Position numbers and translations under genes: made by a program. 8,635 nucleotides of DNA from NCBI RefSeq assembly GCF_016785185.1, contig NZ_JAEKDY010000134.1. One strand, written 5' to 3'. This stretch comes from Heyndrickxia sporothermodurans. Its GTDB lineage: Bacteria > Bacillota > Bacilli > Bacillales > Bacillaceae_C. Below, one piece after another: positions 1 to 5,624 of this stretch (its first letter is position 1; the number at the start of each line of letters is the position of its first letter). A model generated the notes under the pieces. That model saw only the letters and a program-made list of their open reading frames with translations. It was not told where the DNA came from and did not search any database.

Positions 1-162
1 ACAGCAAAGGAAAATGGCCTAAACCCATATTATTACCTTCGCTATTTATTTGAGAAGTTACCTAACATTGATCTGACAGATAAAAATGCCCTGGATAAAG
101 TACTGCCTTGGTCAACAACACTTCCAATCGTTTGCATAGATTTTAAAAACTTACCTAAATAA
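1..162 (+). CDS. IS66-family transposase, C-terminal end (partial)
   Basis: Frame 1 is open from the window edge to a TAA at 160-162, giving the last 53 residues of a protein. The reading NGLNPYYYLRYLFEKLP followed by KVLPWSTTLP is typical of the extreme C-terminus of the large IS66 transposase (TnpC), whose upstream DDE domain lies outside the window. Assignment rests on recognising this tail and on the IS66-like terminal sequence 48 bases downstream. The protein would catalyse transposition of its own element. Whether the rest of the transposase is intact cannot be seen. Confidence 0.85.
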   Translation, partial: TAKENGLNPYYYLRYLFEKLPNIDLTDKNALDKVLPWSTTLPIVCIDFKNLPK

Positions 163-171
163 TAACTCGAT

Positions 172-205
172 CCCCATCTGGTTGACAGGTGGGGATTATT
201 TTACG
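172..205 (+). terminator. hairpin after IS66 transposase, possible terminator
   Basis: CCCCATCTG (172-180) pairs with CAGGTGGGG (186-194), a 9-bp stem with one G-U pair and a 5-base loop. It is followed by ATTATTTTA, which is T-rich but not a clean run. It sits 9 bases after the transposase stop and inside the element, so it may end transposase transcription. Confidence 0.45.
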
Positions 206-210
206 CTTAC

Positions 211-649
211 AAAAAAATGAAATCAGATGGTAATTTTCACAAAAACAAAGTTGTTTATAAGGAAAAACCTCCAAATGTCCATTTAGAAAATCTAGCACCC
301 ATCCCTATTTATAAAGGAAATCCAGAAAAGCCTATGGTGGCGTTATTAATAAATGTTGCTTGGGGTAATGAGTACATTCCAACGATCCTTACCACACTAA
401 AGGAATCCAAGGTCAAGGCGACATTTTTTTTCGATGGTAGCTGGGTTAAAAAGAATCCTGACCTAGCTAAGATGATCTATCGGGAAGGCCATGAAATTGG
501 AAATCATGCTTATAGTCATCTAGATCTTAAGAAGCGATCTAAAAGTGATACCATACAAGAGTTAGAAAAGACGAATGCTCTCATTGAAGAAACCATTGGC
601 ATAAAACCGAAGTGGTTCGCACCTCCCAGCGGTTTGACAAACCCTCTGA
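211..649 (+). pseudogene. ylxY: YlxY-type polysaccharide deacetylase family protein, truncated at both ends
   Basis: The open frame (ATG at 217, stop 661-663, 148 codons) encodes the middle of a NodB-type deacetylase of the sporulation-associated YlxY group. Visible marks are IYKGNPEKPMVALLINVAWG (where catalytic NodB enzymes carry their TFDD motif, so this group lacks the usual Asp pair), KATFFFDGSWVKK, the GHEIGNHAYSH segment with the His-x3-His pair, and KPKWFAPPSG. Family members are near 320 residues. About 90 N-terminal residues are replaced by the IS66 end, and the reading departs from the family right after APPSG (about 632), losing roughly 100 C-terminal residues. The ATG at 217 overlaps the putative target duplication and has no ribosome-binding site, so it is an accident of the insertion. 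Not expected to be functional. Confidence 0.8.
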
Positions 650-678
650 GGATCTTCCAGTAAGAAGATCCTTTTTTG
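648..678 (+). terminator. rho-independent terminator
   Basis: GGATCTT (650-656) pairs perfectly with AAGATCC (665-671) across an 8-base loop, followed by six T (672-677). The deacetylase remnant's stop codon lies in the loop, so the terminator was probably joined to it by the same deletion that removed the gene's 3' end. Confidence 0.8.
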
Positions 679-792
679 CTGCTTACTCAATTAATGTACC
701 TTTTAGTTAAGTTAGTATTTTACAATCTTTCTTAGGTAAATACGGTTACTAAAAAGTTTATTTTAGTTTTTATAAATATTCGAATCTTTTCC

Positions 793-1233
793 TCAACGAC
801 TATAAACGCTTTCACATGTTCCAGGCGCTGGTTCATAAAAACAATGTTGTTTAAATCGACCAGCAAAAGGTTGGTTATACCATGTTGGAGGACACGGACC
901 ATATGGATTAAAGTACCAAAGAGCATATTTAGCTGGGTAATCTCTCCAATATTCCAAATTCTTTCTTGCTAATCTTCTCTCAGATTCTCTTGCTCTTTGA
1001 TAAAATACATTACCTTTTTGAACAGCTTCAAAAGAGTAATTTCCTCCTTGTACGTGAAAAATGACATCTCTAATTGTTCTTAATTCCTTAAAGTCAGTAC
1101 AATCTGCTACAACACGGTTAACAATGACATTTCCAACATATAGCATTCCTTGTGGTCCTTCGCCTTCAGCTTCTGCTCTCATCATCCTTGCCATTAAATC
1201 GACGTCTGCATTTCGGTAAGCTACTCTTGGCAT
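793..1233 (-). CDS. cwlJ: spore cortex-lytic enzyme CwlJ (cell wall hydrolase)
   Basis: This 146-residue protein matches CwlJ in length (about 142 in Bacillus subtilis) and layout. CwlJ is a spore-coat-associated hydrolase that degrades cortex peptidoglycan containing muramic lactam during germination; in B. subtilis it depends on GerQ and is triggered by calcium-dipicolinate. The SleB/CwlJ domain fills the protein: DVDLMARMMRAEAEGEGPQG holds the conserved glutamate (Glu21 is the likely catalytic residue), then LYVGNVIVNRV, FYQRARESER, and the C-terminal ALWYFNPYGPCPPTWYNQPF and FKQHCFYEP blocks. There is no signal peptide, as expected for a protein made in the mother cell and placed on the coat. 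The ATG at 1231-1233 is preceded by GGAGGTGG at a good spacing (1238-1245). All motifs are present, so it is probably functional. gerQ is not in the window, and no clear terminator is visible between 681 and 792. Confidence 0.93.
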   Translation of the reverse strand: MPRVAYRNADVDLMARMMRAEAEGEGPQGMLYVGNVIVNRVVADCTDFKELRTIRDVIFHVQGGNYSFEAVQKGNVFYQRARESERRLARKNLEYWRDYPAKYALWYFNPYGPCPPTWYNQPFAGRFKQHCFYEPAPGTCESVYSR

Positions 1234-1250
1234 TTTTCCACCTCCAAAAT

Positions 1251-1279
1251 ATAGTATGAAAAAAAGAATGCATTTATGT
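1251..1279 (-). promoter_or_regulatory. possible sigma-E-type promoter of cwlJ
   Basis: On the minus strand CATACTAT (1251-1258) matches 7 of 8 positions of the sigma-E -10 consensus. Fourteen bases upstream ACATAAA (1273-1279) retains only the ATA core of the -35 box. cwlJ is sigma-E dependent in B. subtilis, which is the main reason to prefer this reading. The leader would be very short, with the Shine-Dalgarno close to the RNA 5' end. Confidence 0.33.
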
Positions 1280-1531
1280 TCTTGTTTATAAAATAAGAAT
1301 ACTTGGTTTTTAAGTAAAATGAAAACTACGGCATTTTTTTACCTTTATTCCACTAAGGTACCACATATATACAGTATCCTCCAATATAAATTACCTCCCA
1401 TATAACACACAAATATAGAAAAATATATATTATGGAACTGATATTTTGACAACAGTTCTCTTTATTGATTCATCACTTGTAATTGGTGGTAAATCATATT
1501 TATAACTAACATAATTGTTCATATAAGAAGT

Positions 1532-1565
1532 AAAGCCCAGAAATTAACATTTCGAGGCTTTTTTT
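1532..1565 (+). terminator. orphan rho-independent terminator
   Basis: AAGCC (1533-1537) pairs with GGCTT (1556-1560), and GAAAT with ATTTC inside it, around a TAAC loop. Two mismatched pairs separate the stems, and a run of T (to 1565) follows. No plus-strand gene precedes it, so it probably outlived a deleted gene. Confidence 0.55.
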
Positions 1566-1707
1566 GCAAAGTTTAATGGTTAATAGGTGATGGTTTATTT
1601 TAAAAGGAAAATAATCAATTGCAATAGGACAAGCACCGTTTCGTTAAAGGCGCCCATTTCTGTATGTTAAAGAAAATGAATAAGTCATTTTCCCTATAAG
1701 GCTATTC

Positions 1708-1747
1708 AAGTATTCGAATCAATTTAGGATTAATTAGTTGAATACTT
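1708..1747. repeat. imperfect inverted repeat
   Basis: AAGTATTC (1708-1715) is exactly complementary to GAATACTT (1740-1747). Partly complementary AT-rich sequence lies between them, so an extended hairpin with a short TAGG loop can form. No T run follows on either strand. Function unknown. Confidence 0.4.
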
Positions 1748-1835
1748 ATATAAAAAACAAAACTATGTGTTTAAAAGTAGCTTTATTATTTAATTTTTTA
1801 ATGATTTGACACGTGAAAATAGCAAAATACATTTC

Positions 1836-1867
1836 AAAAAATGAGCAGTGATAGGCTACTACTGCTC
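1836..1867 (-). terminator. terminator of the ferritin-like/cupin gene
   Basis: On the minus strand GAGCAGT (1867-1861) pairs with ACTGCTC (1849-1843) around an 11-base loop and is followed by ATTTTTT. It lies 37 bases past the stop codon of the gene at 1904-2827. Confidence 0.75.
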
Positions 1868-1903
1868 TTCAGATAAGTTATAGTGTACTTTCTGCAAGCG
1901 ATT

Positions 1904-2827
1904 TTAGTTCGCCATGAAACCACGACCAGAAGCCATGGCATCAGCTTTCGTTACGTGAACGGTACCATGTGGATGCTGAGGCGGCGCATAAATAGAGTAT
2001 AGTTTTAGCGGGATATTACCTGTATTGGTTACATTATGCCATTTACCAGCAGGTACCATAATGGCAAAGTTTTCATAGACTTTTTCTGCAAAATCTAAAT
2101 TATCTTTACGATCCCCCATTTGAACAATCCCTTGACCTTGTTCAATACGCAAGAATTGATCAACTGTGGGGTGAATTTCTAAACCGATATCTTCTCCAAC
2201 ATTGATACTCATCAAGGTAACTTGCAAATGTCTTCCTGTCCATAAAGCGGTACGATACGTATTGTTTTGCTTCGTAGCCTCCTGTATATTAACGATAAAC
2301 GGTTCTGGTCCATAATCTTTTAATTCAATTTTATCTTTGCTCTTAAATGATTTTAAAAAGGACAATCGTTTAGCATGCTCCATTTCATCTGTGGAAGCAC
2401 GTAGGAATACATCACCAACCGGTGAATTTTGCAGAAGCAAATAATCATTTCGATATTCTTCATAATTCGCTAATTCCGTTTCATAAGCTTTTTGCAGTCC
2501 TTCACGATAATTTCGAAAAGATACTTTCTCGATTTGGTACACAGGCTGTCTTCCAGTCATCGAAATATACAGATTTGTATGTTGCTGCCAATGTACCTTT
2601 TCGTCTTCTAAAATATTCAGAATGTCATTTTTATGCTTTTGATTTGGTGCTAAATTTACTAATCGGCTATATAAATCAATGGCTGAAGCTTCTCCTTTTA
2701 TTCCGTCAAGTATTGCCTCAAATACTAGTCGATCCTTTCCTTGACTATTTCTTAACATCAAGTTTGAGTTATATATTGATGGGTTGACGTAATAAGGATA
2801 TGGGTACGTGATTGGAACATTATACAT
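1904..2827 (-). CDS. ferritin-like domain / cupin fusion protein
   Basis: A two-domain protein of 307 residues. Residues ~28-165 form a ferritin-like four-helix bundle with two E-x-x-H signatures (Glu76-His79 in LEDEKVHW and Glu148-His151 in DEMEHAKR) plus Glu46 and Glu116 or Glu118 as candidate ligands, so a di-metal site is possible. Residues ~195-292 form a cupin barrel: GLEIHPTVDQFLRIEQGQG is motif 1, with Glu, His and Gln where HxH...E is usual, and PAGKWHNVTN fits motif 2 (P-x-G-x2-H-x3-N). The N-terminus is Tyr/Pro-rich, resembling spore-coat-type proteins; no signal peptide. A cytosolic or spore metal-binding or oxidative role is inferred, and no substrate can be named. The ATG at 2827 was chosen because GAGGGA lies 10 bases upstream; the ATG at 2863 has a poorly spaced site and the one at 2836 is too close. 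A weak sigma-G-like pair (2866-2872 and 2890-2895, 17-bp spacer) lies upstream. Single-gene unit with its own terminator. Confidence 0.85.
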   Translation of the reverse strand: MYNVPITYPYPYYVNPSIYNSNLMLRNSQGKDRLVFEAILDGIKGEASAIDLYSRLVNLAPNQKHKNDILNILEDEKVHWQQHTNLYISMTGRQPVYQIEKVSFRNYREGLQKAYETELANYEEYRNDYLLLQNSPVGDVFLRASTDEMEHAKRLSFLKSFKSKDKIELKDYGPEPFIVNIQEATKQNNTYRTALWTGRHLQVTLMSINVGEDIGLEIHPTVDQFLRIEQGQGIVQMGDRKDNLDFAEKVYENFAIMVPAGKWHNVTNTGNIPLKLYSIYAPPQHPHGTVHVTKADAMASGRGFMAN

Positions 2828-2965
2828 TTTGGTCATTCCCTCATATTTTGATAAAATTATCATATTCCTATGTTTAGAGTTTGTGCTTTAATCCATAGTG
2901 CCTTAAGAAGGTCTCATTTGAAAAGAATTTACTCAGTTAATGGCCCGTTTGTTCAACAGGCAGGG

Positions 2966-2988
2966 ATGGAGAGCACCATTCTCTCCAT
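2966..2988. repeat. perfect 8-bp inverted repeat
   Basis: ATGGAGAG (2966-2973) and CTCTCCAT (2981-2988) flank a 7-base loop. A T run occurs only 10 bases further on the plus strand, so this is not a standard terminator. It lies just past the end of the decayed transposition gene and could belong to the end of that element. Confidence 0.4.
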
Positions 2989-2991
2989 AAA

Positions 2992-3228
2992 CTAAACTTT
3001 TTTAAATACCTCTGTATAAGCAACTAATTACTCACTAAGTTGTTTGTTATCACCTTCTAATTTCTTGGTCTTCCGTTTCAGTGATTCAATAAGGGCATGC
3101 ATCCTTTCCTCATTTATTTCTCGTTAATATTGTTTTAGTATAGGTGATTGTTGCTGCCTTAGCGCTTCAATCCGTTCAATGAATATCGGCATTGTTGATA
3201 GCGTTGTGCTTGCGTGCACTTGATTCAT
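2992..3228 (-). pseudogene. DUF6262 / TnpC-type transposition protein, decayed
   Basis: One continuous minus-strand frame of 79 codons from an ATG at 3226-3228 to TAG at 2992-2994, interrupted by two in-frame TAA codons. It reads FIERIEALRQQQSPILKQY, stop, REINEERMHALIESLKRK then KKLEGDNKQLSE, stop, LVAYTEVFKKV. The RIEALRQQQ block and the Lys/Glu-rich coiled-coil tail ending with xNKQL...VAYxEVxK are what I know from DUF6262 proteins, the TnpC-like accessory proteins encoded after the two tyrosine recombinases of Tn554-family elements. The N-terminal helix-turn-helix part is mostly lost. That a single frame persists across both stops argues for recent nonsense decay of a real gene. Family call from memory. 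Confidence 0.6.
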
Positions 3229-3245
3229 TTAAGACACTTCTAAAA

Positions 3246-3380
3246 TTAATTTTTCCATAATGGCTTCATCACCAATTTTACAAATATAAAGTTGGTATCA
3301 ATCGCTAATTCATCAAGGAATTCATAAAGGTAATCATCAAACAAGAACTAGATGATTAACTCCCCTCTATCTATTTCAAC
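3246..3380 (-). pseudogene. tyrosine recombinase fragment (TnpA/TnpB-like)
   Basis: A minus-strand frame reads FDDYLYEFLDELAIDTNFIF then VKL and ends in KPLWKN and TAA at 3246-3248; a TAG interrupts it upstream. Sequences of the form YLYxE...DTDYVFVKL...GxPL occur in the catalytic domain of Tn554-type tyrosine recombinases. Its position directly upstream of the DUF6262 remnant is that of TnpB before TnpC. Only about 30 residues support the call, and no catalytic Arg, His or Tyr is visible. Confidence 0.4.
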
Positions 3381-3523
3381 TGAATTGGTGTCCATTTTTA
3401 TGATCAAAAATAAAGTCCTCTATAAAGAGCGATAGTGCTCCTACAATTCTCAAACCTTTTTAAATAGCCGTTTAATAAGCAGTCAATCTCGTATGTTAGT
3501 TGTTACCTTATAAATCTACACAG

Positions 3524-4001
3524 CTAACTCGTTTCCTTTGCGTATCCAATGAACTCTTTAATATTGTCAAACCGGGGGTCATCCCGTTTTACGACAATAA
3601 GTTCGGAATCTTCATGGTGACTGATATTAAATTAAAAACTGTCCAAATTTTCTTTTCTATTGGCAGTAGGATTTATTAACCAGTAAAGATATTTGGAGAG
3701 ACCATATAACCAAGCGTATATCCATCGGGTTCGCTGTTTGCTAATTCACCCCTACCAATCCAACCTTCACCTTTTTGACACAAAATACCCAAGAGAATTA
3801 AAAATGAAGTTATAAAGTTTGTTGATGTCAATGAAAAAACGTGTTAAGAATCGAAAAAGAAAGCTTGTATGTACCTGTGAAATACTTAAATCGTTATTAT
3901 TTTCACCCAACTGATTCTGGCTTCCGTTACATCCTGATTCTATTCCGATAACCGTTAATACTAAAAGACTGATCTTTAATTTGTTTTATTTTATATATCA
4001 T
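3524..4001 (-). pseudogene. tripartite tricarboxylate transporter substrate-binding lipoprotein (TctC family), broken
   Basis: An ATG at 3999-4001 behind a strong AGAGGTG site (4009-4015) begins a signal peptide. After a frameshift near codon 12 it continues LLVLTVIGIESGCNGSQNQ, a hydrophobic stretch with a lipobox-like cysteine. Further frames give GEGWIGRGELANSEPDGYTL then GYMVSPNIFTG, the glycine-rich 'AxPDGYTL' signature of TctC-type periplasmic or lipoprotein binding proteins, and later HHEDSELIVVKRDDPRFDNI and KEFIGYAKE. Intact members are near 320-330 residues and deliver tri- or dicarboxylates to a TctAB membrane pair. Here at least three frame changes or stops are needed, part of the N-terminal domain is missing, and everything after about residue 140 is gone. 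No tctA or tctB is visible. Confidence 0.68.
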
Positions 4002-4040
4002 GAAAAATCACCTCTGTGTTTTATCCATTATTGAGAGAGT

Positions 4041-4074
4041 AAAAAAGGTTGGTTTACTCGACCAACCTTTTTTT
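4041..4074 (-). terminator. bidirectional terminator after DUF1657 gene
   Basis: AAAGGTTGGT (4044-4053) pairs perfectly with ACCAACCTTT (4061-4070) across a 7-base loop. A T run follows on both strands: T at 4068-4074 on plus, and A at 4041-4046, read as T on minus. It terminates the DUF1657 gene 11 bases past its stop. The stem resembles the hairpin at 5625-5649. Confidence 0.85.
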
Positions 4075-4084
4075 GTCTTTTTAA

Positions 4085-4291
4085 TTATTGTTGTTTGTAT
4101 TGAGGTTCTTCTTGTTCGATTTGTTGAACGCGTGGTTCAAGGCTTTGTAGAACGGATTGGGTTTGTTTAGCAGCATCTTGGTAAAGCTGCTTCGCTTGTT
4201 CATTATCTGTACTAAGAGCAAATGTTTCAAAGCTAGCTTGAGCGCTTTTTAATCCGGCTAAAGCTGTTTTAACGTCATTTATGACTGTCAT
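4085..4291 (-). CDS. DUF1657 domain protein, spore-associated
   Basis: A 68-residue, helical, Gln/Glu-rich protein matching DUF1657 over its whole length: MTVINDVKTALAGLKSAQAS, then ETFAL, EQAKQLYQDAAKQTQ and the ending PRVQQIEQEEPQYKQQ. No signal peptide or membrane segment. The family has no defined biochemical role. It is found in spore formers and is known as an accessory of mobile spoVA-type clusters, with DUF421 proteins. The ATG at 4289-4291 sits a few bases after AGGAGGTG; an in-frame GTG at 4300 lies inside that Shine-Dalgarno and is rejected. A sigma-G-like promoter lies 39 bases upstream, pointing to forespore expression. Monocistronic, ending in a strong terminator. A decayed second copy lies at 7491-7657 on the other strand. 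Confidence 0.88.
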   Translation of the reverse strand: MTVINDVKTALAGLKSAQASFETFALSTDNEQAKQLYQDAAKQTQSVLQSLEPRVQQIEQEEPQYKQQ

Positions 4292-4329
4292 GAATAACAC
4301 CTCCTATTATTTTTTTTTGAAACCTTTCT

Positions 4330-4360
4330 TAGAATGTTTGAAGATAGAAATATTTATTCA
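4330..4360 (-). promoter_or_regulatory. sigma-G-type promoter of the DUF1657 gene
   Basis: On the minus strand TGAATA (4360-4355) fits the sigma-G -35 (TGMATA), and CATTCTA (4336-4330) fits the -10 (CATNMTA), with an 18-bp spacer. The leader would be about 30 bases before the AGGAGGTG site. Forespore-specific expression is inferred. Confidence 0.65.
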
Positions 4361-4427
4361 TACATTTTCGGAAAAAATACTCTTGGCAAAAAAAACCAAG
4401 GAAGAGAGAATAGGGTAAATTTGACGG

Positions 4428-4470
4428 TTGTACTTTTGTAAAAGCTGATTAAAGTACAATTGTTTTACAA
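4428..4470. repeat. interlocking inverted repeats (pseudoknot-like)
   Basis: TTGTACTTT (4428-4436) is complementary to AAAGTACAA (4451-4459). TTGTAAAA (4436-4443), inside that loop, is complementary to TTTTACAA (4463-4470) outside it. The two pairings interlock as in an H-type pseudoknot, or act as alternative hairpins. It lies in the spacer between the divergent spore genes. AT-rich, so chance is possible. Confidence 0.4.
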
Positions 4471-4580
4471 TTCGAGGGGGATTTTCCTTTTCGAGAAGCA
4501 AGACTGGTATGGCTTATTTAGAAATGGAGTATTGATGCAGTTGGTATTTTTCATAAAATTAAAAAAGAGGTAGACGGAGT

Positions 4581-4740
4581 ATGTATAAGGGCTATCCTGA
4601 AACGATTTATATGGACCAAAACCACGAGCAAGGTATAAGCAATTTAATAAAAATATAAATCAGTATTTTTCCAATCCTATTACATAAGGAAATTTACGCA
4701 GGTGGGGAGTATTTGTGGCTAAACTAAATATTAATTTATC
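4581..4740 (+). pseudogene. broken relative of the small protein encoded at 7929-8078
   Basis: An ATG at 4581 starts a 25-codon ORF (MYKGYPETIYMDQNHEQGIS and five more residues, stop 4656-4658). In the next frame the sequence continues as QYFSNPI and, after a 2-base slip near 4681, as HKEIYAG; VFVAKL is read in yet another frame. The same series, CFSNPIIHREIHGNKVFVPL, occurs uninterrupted in the 49-residue ORF at 7929-8078, and the DNA is similar over TCCAATCCTATTA (4670-4682). I therefore read this as a frameshifted copy of that unknown family. A weak GAGG/GGAG site precedes the ATG. Confidence 0.45.
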
Positions 4741-4850
4741 CTATTCCAGATTCTGTCTAGGTCCAAGGCAACATATATTTTATCACCATTAATTTCAGTA
4801 TTTAATGCTATCTAGAGGTGGGGGGGGCTTTAAAACTAGTCTAAAATACC

Positions 4851-4881
4851 TGCATATTTTTGACCGCTGTGTGGCAATCTA
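4851..4881 (+). promoter_or_regulatory. sigma-G-type promoter of the coat-protein operon
   Basis: TGCATA (4851-4856) fits the sigma-G -35 (TGMATA). CAATCTA (4875-4881) differs from CATNMTA at one position. The spacer is 18 bp, the same architecture as the divergent promoter at 4330-4360. Transcription would start about 30 bases before the first gene. Confidence 0.6.
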
Positions 4882-4919
4882 CCAAGTGATTACAACATTG
4901 TTAACAAGGAGGAAACATC

Positions 4920-5201
4920 ATGCAACAAATGCAGACGGGTATGAATAATCAACAAGCACAAGCTTTAATGACACAACCGCCTGAAATAATGTCAACAAAG
5001 GATCATCTCTATGTAAACGATATGTTAAGCTGGAATTTACTTGCGATGAAGAAAATGCATTTTTTCGCTCAACAATGTCAAAATCCCGAAGTAAGAGCAG
5101 CACTTGAACAAGCTGGACAAATGCATGATCGACACTATCAACAGCTGCTTCAACAGATGCAACAGTATGTAACTCAACCTTCACAAAATATGAATCAATA
5201 A
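4920..5201 (+). CDS. spore coat protein, CotF-related, first of two
   Basis: A 93-residue soluble protein with Gln/Met-rich ends (MQQMQTGMNNQQAQALM at the start, QQMQQYVTQPSQNMNQ at the end) around a helical hairpin, residues ~25-80: MSTKDHLYVNDMLSWNLLAM, CQNPEVRAALEQAGQMHDRH. This resembles the small ferritin-like/CotF-related proteins encoded in pairs in Bacillus (the YraD-YraG type). Such proteins associate with the coat or the forespore; no enzymatic role is known. AAGGAGG (4906-4912) lies 7 bases before the ATG. The stop codon TAA overlaps the Shine-Dalgarno of the next gene, so the two form one translationally linked operon. The sigma-G-like promoter upstream suggests forespore synthesis. 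Assignment to the exact subfamily is less sure than the coat-protein class. Confidence 0.75.
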   Translation: MQQMQTGMNNQQAQALMTQPPEIMSTKDHLYVNDMLSWNLLAMKKMHFFAQQCQNPEVRAALEQAGQMHDRHYQQLLQQMQQYVTQPSQNMNQ

Positions 5202-5214
5202 GGAGGAAACTATA

Positions 5215-5562
5215 GTGGAAAATAATACTCCAAACAGGATTAAAAACCCTGAAACACCAGTCCCTAAGACGCCGCAAATGAACGATAGAGATTTTCTAAA
5301 CGATGCCTTAACTACGGAAAAATATATATCTTCCTCATACTCGACTGCATTAAAAGAAGCTAGCCATGAATCGTTGTATCGTACAATAGCGTCTGTTTCC
5401 CAAGAAACAGAAGACTGTCACCGCAATCTATATAACTTAATGTTTAAAAACGGATGGTACGGTTTGGAAAAAGAAACTCCACAAACTATTCAACAATCGG
5501 TTCAGCAATTTTCTAACTACATGCAAAGTCAAGATCCATATAGAGGTAATGTAATACAATAA
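5215..5562 (+). CDS. spore coat protein, CotF family, second of two
   Basis: A 115-residue protein whose residues ~21-83 form a clear Coat F domain: MNDRDFLNDALTTEKYISSS, then YSTALKEASHESLYRTIASV, and the closing CHRNLYNLMFKNGWY. The Pro-rich N-terminus and the Gln-rich tail (QQSVQQFSNYMQSQDPYRG) are outside the domain. CotF-type proteins are small helical components of the coat or spore surface. It starts with GTG at 5215, supported by AGGAGG (5201-5206) 8 bases upstream. It is 13 bases behind its partner and shares that gene's promoter. Its length is normal and no lesion is visible. Confidence 0.88.
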   Translation: MENNTPNRIKNPETPVPKTPQMNDRDFLNDALTTEKYISSSYSTALKEASHESLYRTIASVSQETEDCHRNLYNLMFKNGWYGLEKETPQTIQQSVQQFSNYMQSQDPYRGNVIQ

Positions 5563-5624
5563 AAGAACACGTGTTTCAAGAAGAATAAACTCAAGGTAAA
5601 ACAACAATAGTTATGCGAGACAAA

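Larger units (their letters stand above)
1..210 (+). mobile_element. IS66-family insertion sequence, right end
   Basis: The element includes the transposase tail and ends at TTTTACGCTTAC (199-210). Read from outside in this is GTAAGCGTAAAA, matching the GTAAGCG tip common to IS66-family inverted repeats. The next eight bases, AAAAAAAT (211-218), would be one copy of the 8-bp target duplication usual for this family. The other copy and the left end are outside the window, so the duplication is inferred. The element has entered a deacetylase gene and removed its 5' part from this side. Confidence 0.75.
1280..1835. other. long stretch without a convincing gene
   Basis: AT-rich sequence with stops in all frames. 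Two minus-strand micro-ORFs can be read. One, 1310-1384, has a TTG start behind a GGGAGG at good spacing and gives 24 residues beginning MEDTVYMWYLSGIK. The other, 1430-1522, has an ATG without a Shine-Dalgarno and gives 30 residues ending SDESIKRTVVKISVP, which looks more protein-like than chance and may be the end of a lost gene. A plus-strand terminator and an inverted repeat are listed separately. Nothing else is recognisable. Confidence 0.5.

Noticed and set aside
1612..1680. Minus-strand 20-codon ORF beginning MGAFNETV
   Set aside because: It has no Shine-Dalgarno site and is too short to judge.
2422..2787. Plus-strand open frame of 121 codons
   Set aside because: It is antisense to the ferritin-like/cupin gene, has no ribosome-binding site and encodes no recognisable domain.
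4820..4827. Run of eight G as a phase-variable tract
   Set aside because: It lies upstream of the coat-operon promoter, outside any gene and outside the -35/-10 spacer, so length change has no obvious effect.
4918..5277. Minus-strand open frame of 119 codons
   Set aside because: It overlaps both coat-protein genes, which have clear domains, ribosome-binding sites and a promoter.
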